DNA of 34,677 nucleotides from the NCBI RefSeq assembly GCF_946222305.1, contig NZ_CAMIHZ010000022.1:1-34677 (forward strand). Reading direction: 5' to 3'. The notes beneath the pieces were generated by a model that was not told the DNA's origin, did not search any database, and was given only the letters and a program-made list of their open reading frames with translations. Positions 31,738-34,677 of this stretch are shown here, one piece after another. The stretch's first letter is position 1, and every line of letters starts with the position of its first letter. The translations under genes and the position numbers were made by a program. The DNA comes from an uncultured Corynebacterium sp. (GTDB taxonomy: Bacteria > Actinomycetota > Actinomycetes > Mycobacteriales > Mycobacteriaceae).

Positions 31738-33366
31738 GTGACCACTAGCCTGAGCGCCCGTGGGGCCGTACCTGCTCTTGATGTCCGCACCGATGGATTG
31801 AAATCTTTCGGCGCCAATGAGTCCATCGATACCTTGGTCGTCGCCGTCTTCCAGGGGGCGAACGGTCTGGAGCTCGCCGGCGGCCCCGGCGAGGTCCTTA
31901 CCTCCCAGCAGGAGATCGCTTTGTGGAAGCTGCTGACCGCCGTAGGTGCAGTCGGCAAGAAGGGCGAGGTCACGACCGTGCCGGGAGAGGTTCTTTCGGA
32001 TGGTGACGCCACGGGCATCAGCGATGATGACGCCAGCGGGCCCGTTGTAGAGCGCATTCTGGCTGTGGGCTTGGGAGACATCGAAGAGGTTACGGACGAA
32101 ACCATTCGCGAAGTCGCAGGCGTGGCTTCGCGCAATGTTAAGCGCCCCAACAACCAGACGGACGAAGAGGGCGAATCCGATGCGGAGTCCACCGACCGTG
32201 GCGCGCACGTCGTCAGCACTCTGGGCATGTTCGGAACGGAAGCTGCGCTGGTAGGCCACGGTTTGGGTGCTTATAGCTACTTCGGGCAGAAATCCGGGTC
32301 GGCTGCTGTCGAACGAGTTACCGTCTTGGGGCACGCTGGCGACGATACGAAGTCTGCCCCGGAAGAGATCACCAAGCGCGCCCAGATCTTGGTGGAATCC
32401 GTGTATTTCGCACGCGACCTGGTAAATGCTCCGGCTAACGAGCTGTACCCCGAAAGCTACGCCACCATCGCCGCGGAGCAGGCCAAGGAGTTCGGGATTG
32501 AGGCGGAAATTCTGGACGAAAAGCAGCTGGAGAAACAGGGCTTCGGAGGCATTATCGGTGTGGGTAAGGGTTCCGCGCGCGCACCTCGCTTGCTGCGCCT
32601 GACCTACACCCCCGCCGAAGCTAAGGAAGACACTCCCTTCGTCGCACTGGTCGGTAAGGGTATTACGTTCGACACCGGCGGAATTTCCTTGAAGCCCGGC
32701 GCCAACATGTGGGACATGATCTCCGACATGGGTGGTTCCGCCGCCGTTATTGCCTCGATCTACGCGGTGGCACGTTTGGGCGCGCCGGTGAAGGTCACCG
32801 CGACCGTGCCGATGGCCGAGAACATGCCCAGCGATCGCGCTACTCGCCCCGGAGACATCCTGCGCCACTACGGTGGCCTGACCACCGAGGTCCTCAACAC
32901 TGATGCCGAGGGTCGTTTGGTTCTGGCCGATGCCATCGTGCGCGCGTGCGAGGACAAGCCGGATTACCTCATTGAGACTGCTACCCTCACCGGCGCACAG
33001 ATGGTGGCTTTGGGTAACCGCACGCCTGGCATCATGGGCAGCATCGATTTCCGCGATCGAGTAGCAATGGTTTCCCAGGAGGTCGGCGACAACGGCTGGC
33101 CAATGCCACTGCCTGCGGAACTCGACGACGCATTGAAGTCCGATGTTGCCGACCTACGGAATATCTCGACCAACCGCTGGGGCGGCATGTCCGTGGCTGG
33201 CTGCTACCTTTCCCACTTTGTTCCCGAGAATGTGGAGTGGGTGCACATCGATATCGCCGGCCCCGCTTACAACACCTCCGCACCACACGGATACACCCCG
33301 AAGCGCGGTACCGGCGTGCCAGTCCGCACGATCGTCGAGACGATTGAGTCCATCGGTCGCGACTAG
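31738..33366 (+). CDS. pepA: Leucyl aminopeptidase (M17 family)
   Basis: Cytoplasmic two-metal aminopeptidase that removes N-terminal residues, often Leu, from peptides. The M17 signature NTDAEGRLVLADA is present, with the metal-binding ALVGKGITFDTGGISLKP upstream. The open frame starts at 31657, but the GTG at 31738 has GAAAGGGAG 9 nt upstream and gives 542 residues, normal for the family. The N-terminal third (VTTSLSARGAVPALD on) is the variable domain, with an acidic DEEGESDAES loop. It is divergent from ilvE; the first gap on the 3' side is only 32 bp before a convergent small gene. Confidence 0.94.
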   Translation: MTTSLSARGAVPALDVRTDGLKSFGANESIDTLVVAVFQGANGLELAGGPGEVLTSQQEIALWKLLTAVGAVGKKGEVTTVPGEVLSDGDATGISDDDASGPVVERILAVGLGDIEEVTDETIREVAGVASRNVKRPNNQTDEEGESDAESTDRGAHVVSTLGMFGTEAALVGHGLGAYSYFGQKSGSAAVERVTVLGHAGDDTKSAPEEITKRAQILVESVYFARDLVNAPANELYPESYATIAAEQAKEFGIEAEILDEKQLEKQGFGGIIGVGKGSARAPRLLRLTYTPAEAKEDTPFVALVGKGITFDTGGISLKPGANMWDMISDMGGSAAVIASIYAVARLGAPVKVTATVPMAENMPSDRATRPGDILRHYGGLTTEVLNTDAEGRLVLADAIVRACEDKPDYLIETATLTGAQMVALGNRTPGIMGSIDFRDRVAMVSQEVGDNGWPMPLPAELDDALKSDVADLRNISTNRWGGMSVAGCYLSHFVPENVEWVHIDIAGPAYNTSAPHGYTPKRGTGVPVRTIVETIESIGRD

Positions 33367-33398
33367 TTCAATGGCCGCGATGGAATGATCCGTCGCGA

Positions 33399-33815
33399 CT
33401 AATCCTCTTGAGGCTCCTGCTCCTGCCGGCGGCGCTGACGTTCTTCGCGCCGCTCGCGTTGCTTGAGCCTTTCTTCGATAAGGCGGTCGCGCTCGATTTT
33501 GTCCCGCATACGTTGGGGGTAGCCCGTCTCTTCCGCGAAATACAGGGGCACTCCGGTGCCCTGGTGCACCGCGTCGATCCCCTTGGGGCCCCCAATTTTG
33601 CGCCTAGTCCACTCCCCCGTGGCGTCAACAAAAACAACCGACATTTCGTTCACCAAGGTTTCAGGTTCCACGAACCCCTCTACACCAGAACGCGTGGCTG
33701 ACCAGCGCTGAAGGTAGTCGAGATCTTTGGCACGAACAGTTTCCCCCGGAGCCCGCGGGGGTTTAATGCTTTTGTTCTTAGAACGACCAAACAGGTTGAA
33801 CACGGGGTTAATCAT
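33399..33815 (-). CDS. Conserved hypothetical protein, charged C-terminus
   Basis: 138 residues from the ATG at 33815 (MINPVFNLFGRSKNKSIKPP). The frame is open to 33929, but that part runs into the divergent E2 gene, so I set the start at the internal Met. The middle (about 30-100) looks folded, with VVFVDATGEWTRRKIGGPKG and VPLYFAEETGYPQRM. The last 35 residues are almost all Arg, Glu and Gln and probably helical. No signal peptide or membrane helix. I do not recognise a function; a small gene between pepA and the E2 gene also exists in C. glutamicum as I recall, which argues that it is real. Confidence 0.7.
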   Translation of the reverse strand: MINPVFNLFGRSKNKSIKPPRAPGETVRAKDLDYLQRWSATRSGVEGFVEPETLVNEMSVVFVDATGEWTRRKIGGPKGIDAVHQGTGVPLYFAEETGYPQRMRDKIERDRLIEERLKQRERREERQRRRQEQEPQED

Positions 33816-33920
33816 ATCGAACGGGCGCGCGTCGGAAGTCAGGCGTACACTTGGGTAGAATTCGCAGCGAAATACCACAGCTGATTGAGTACGAGTTTTA
33901 GCTTGAGGAGCTTCACTAAC
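33816..33920 (+). promoter_or_regulatory. Promoter region of the E2 acyltransferase gene
   Basis: TAGAAT at 33856-33861 is a good -10 hexamer, predicting a leader of about 50 nt. GAGGAG stands about 10 nt before the ATG. The region also holds the promoter of the divergent small gene. Confidence 0.5.
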
Positions 33921-34677
33921 ATGGCGCACTCCGTCGAAATGCCCGAGTTGGGCGAGTCCGTAACCGAAGGCACTGTTGCCCAGTGGCTGAAGAAGGTCGG
34001 CGACAAGGTCGAGGTCGACGAGCCTTTGCTGGAGGTCTCCACCGACAAGGTCGACACCGAGATCCCGTCCCCAGTCGCTGGTGTGCTGCTGAAGATCCTG
34101 GCCGACGAAGATGACACGGTAGATGTCGGAACCGTTATCGCCGAGATCGGCGATGAGGGTGAGGAAGCTTCTTCGGATGATGACGCCAAGGAGTCCGCAG
34201 ACGAGGATTCCTCCGATGACGATGCATCTGAGAAGGCTTCCGCAGACGATTCCGCGGATGAAGACGATTCCGAGTCCTCCGATGACAACGCCGGTTCTGG
34301 TGAGGCCGAAGACGTCAAGATGCCAGAACTCGGCGAGTCCGTCACCGAGGGCACCATCACCCAGTGGCTGAAGAAGGTCGGCGACAAGGTCGAGGTCGAC
34401 GAGCCACTGCTCGAGGTCTCCACCGACAAGGTCGACACCGAAGTTCCATCCCCAGTCGCCGGCACCCTGGTTGAGATCCTCGCCGAGGAAGACGACACCG
34501 TCGACGTCGGTGAAGTCATCGCCCGCGTAGGCGACGGCTCCGCCAAGCCAGCCAAGTCCAAGGACGAGGCAGCTGATGAGAAGAAGGCTGCCGAGAAGGA
34601 CGAGAAGGAAGAGTCCAGCTCTGACGATTCCGAGTCCTCCGATGACAACGCCGGTTCTGGTGAGGCCGAAGACGTCA
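33921..34677 (+). CDS. aceF: Dihydrolipoamide acyltransferase (E2), N-terminal part, cut by window edge
   Basis: E2 subunit of the pyruvate (and, in corynebacteria, mixed pyruvate/2-oxoglutarate) dehydrogenase complex; often named sucB or aceF in the genus. The first 252 codons are present with no stop. They encode two lipoyl domains (about residues 3-77 and 133-205), each with its lipoyl lysine in STDKVDTE (K43 and K170), joined by an Asp/Ser/Glu-rich linker. A second copy of the linker end (EDDSESSDDNAGSGEAEDV-like) closes the window, so a third lipoyl domain probably follows. The peripheral-subunit-binding and catalytic domains lie outside. The ATG has GAGGAG 10 nt upstream. The opposite-strand Ser-rich frame over this gene is a shadow. 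Confidence 0.93.
   Translation, partial: MAHSVEMPELGESVTEGTVAQWLKKVGDKVEVDEPLLEVSTDKVDTEIPSPVAGVLLKILADEDDTVDVGTVIAEIGDEGEEASSDDDAKESADEDSSDDDASEKASADDSADEDDSESSDDNAGSGEAEDVKMPELGESVTEGTITQWLKKVGDKVEVDEPLLEVSTDKVDTEVPSPVAGTLVEILAEEDDTVDVGEVIARVGDGSAKPAKSKDEAADEKKAAEKDEKEESSSDDSESSDDNAGSGEAEDV
33979..34405 (+). repeat. 46-bp exact DNA repeat in the two lipoyl domains
   Basis: The 46 bp at 33979-34024 recur without change at 34360-34405, 381 bp (127 codons) apart. The flanking sequence is nearly identical, covering QWLKKVGDKVEVDEP in both lipoyl domains. Confidence 0.85.
34263..34677 (+). repeat. 55-bp exact DNA repeat in the E2 linkers
   Basis: The 55 bp at 34263-34317 recur exactly at 34623-34677, 360 bp apart, and the second copy runs to the window edge, so the repeat may be longer. 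It encodes the acidic Ser/Asp/Glu-rich end of each linker. Confidence 0.9.

Noticed and set aside
31555..32868. 437-codon minus-strand frame opposite pepA
   Set aside because: It is antisense to a clear M17 peptidase with intact motifs, has no recognisable domain and reflects the third-position GC bias of pepA.
33839..34648. Ser-rich 269-codon minus-strand frame opposite the E2 gene
   Set aside because: The Ser/Thr repeats are the complement of the Asp/Glu/Ser-rich linkers and lipoyl domains of the E2 protein.

Overview
The window is chromosomal core sequence from a Corynebacterium (class Actinomycetes, mycolic-acid group); the species cannot be named from the sequence alone. The evidence is the gene content and order: class II DAHP synthase, RNase AS, PimB', RipC-type NlpC/P60 hydrolase, a stand-alone trpD divergent from ctaE, the ctaE-qcrC-qcrA-qcrB operon with a di-haem QcrC, ctaC-ctaF, LtsA/AsnB, ErpA, a DUF3043 protein, cobT, ilvE, pepA and a multi-lipoyl E2. 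This backbone also matches the order I know from Mycobacterium tuberculosis (Rv2178c to Rv2215). There is no transposase, integrase, phage gene, CRISPR array, tRNA or rRNA.

Layout. 1-5.4 kb: aroG, RNase AS, a membrane acyltransferase, plsC and a ROK glucokinase, all on the minus strand. 5.6-7.4 kb: a SucE/AspT-type exporter on the plus strand. 7.6-12.1 kb: envelope block with pimB', two NlpC/P60 hydrolase genes and a divergent DEDDh exonuclease. 12.3-16.7 kb: ctaE-qcrCAB on the minus strand. 17.2-18.3 kb: trpD on the plus strand. 18.5-22.0 kb: ctaF, ctaC and a pyruvate:quinone oxidoreductase on the minus strand. 22.1-24.1 kb: ltsA. 24.1-27.7 kb: a response regulator, a PspC-domain histidine kinase and a divergent PspC-domain membrane protein, resembling the corynebacterial EsrISR envelope-stress system. 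28-34.7 kb: erpA, DUF3043 gene, cobT, ilvE, pepA, a small hypothetical gene and the first 252 codons of the E2 acyltransferase gene, which runs off the right edge.

How the genes work together. Pqo feeds electrons from pyruvate into the quinone pool, which the QcrCAB/CtaC-E-F supercomplex oxidises; CtaD, the catalytic oxidase subunit, is not in the window. PimB', the NlpC/P60 enzymes, LtsA and the EsrISR-like system all concern the cell envelope. AroG/TrpD, IlvE and the E2 protein belong to amino acid and central metabolism.

The genes are mostly ordinary; the more interesting signals are between them. They include a five-half-site ATCAGGG/CCCTGAT operator between the two arms of the stress system, a 13-mer and an 11-bp-spaced TAAC direct repeat shared by the leaders of the two NlpC/P60 genes, a perfect GlxR/CRP-type box, a 17-bp tandem repeat that copies the 3' end of sucE, possible alternative RNA pairings in the ctaC leader, near-identical lipoyl-domain DNA repeats, and several starts only 5-8 nt downstream of a TANNNT -10 hexamer, which suggests leaderless mRNAs.
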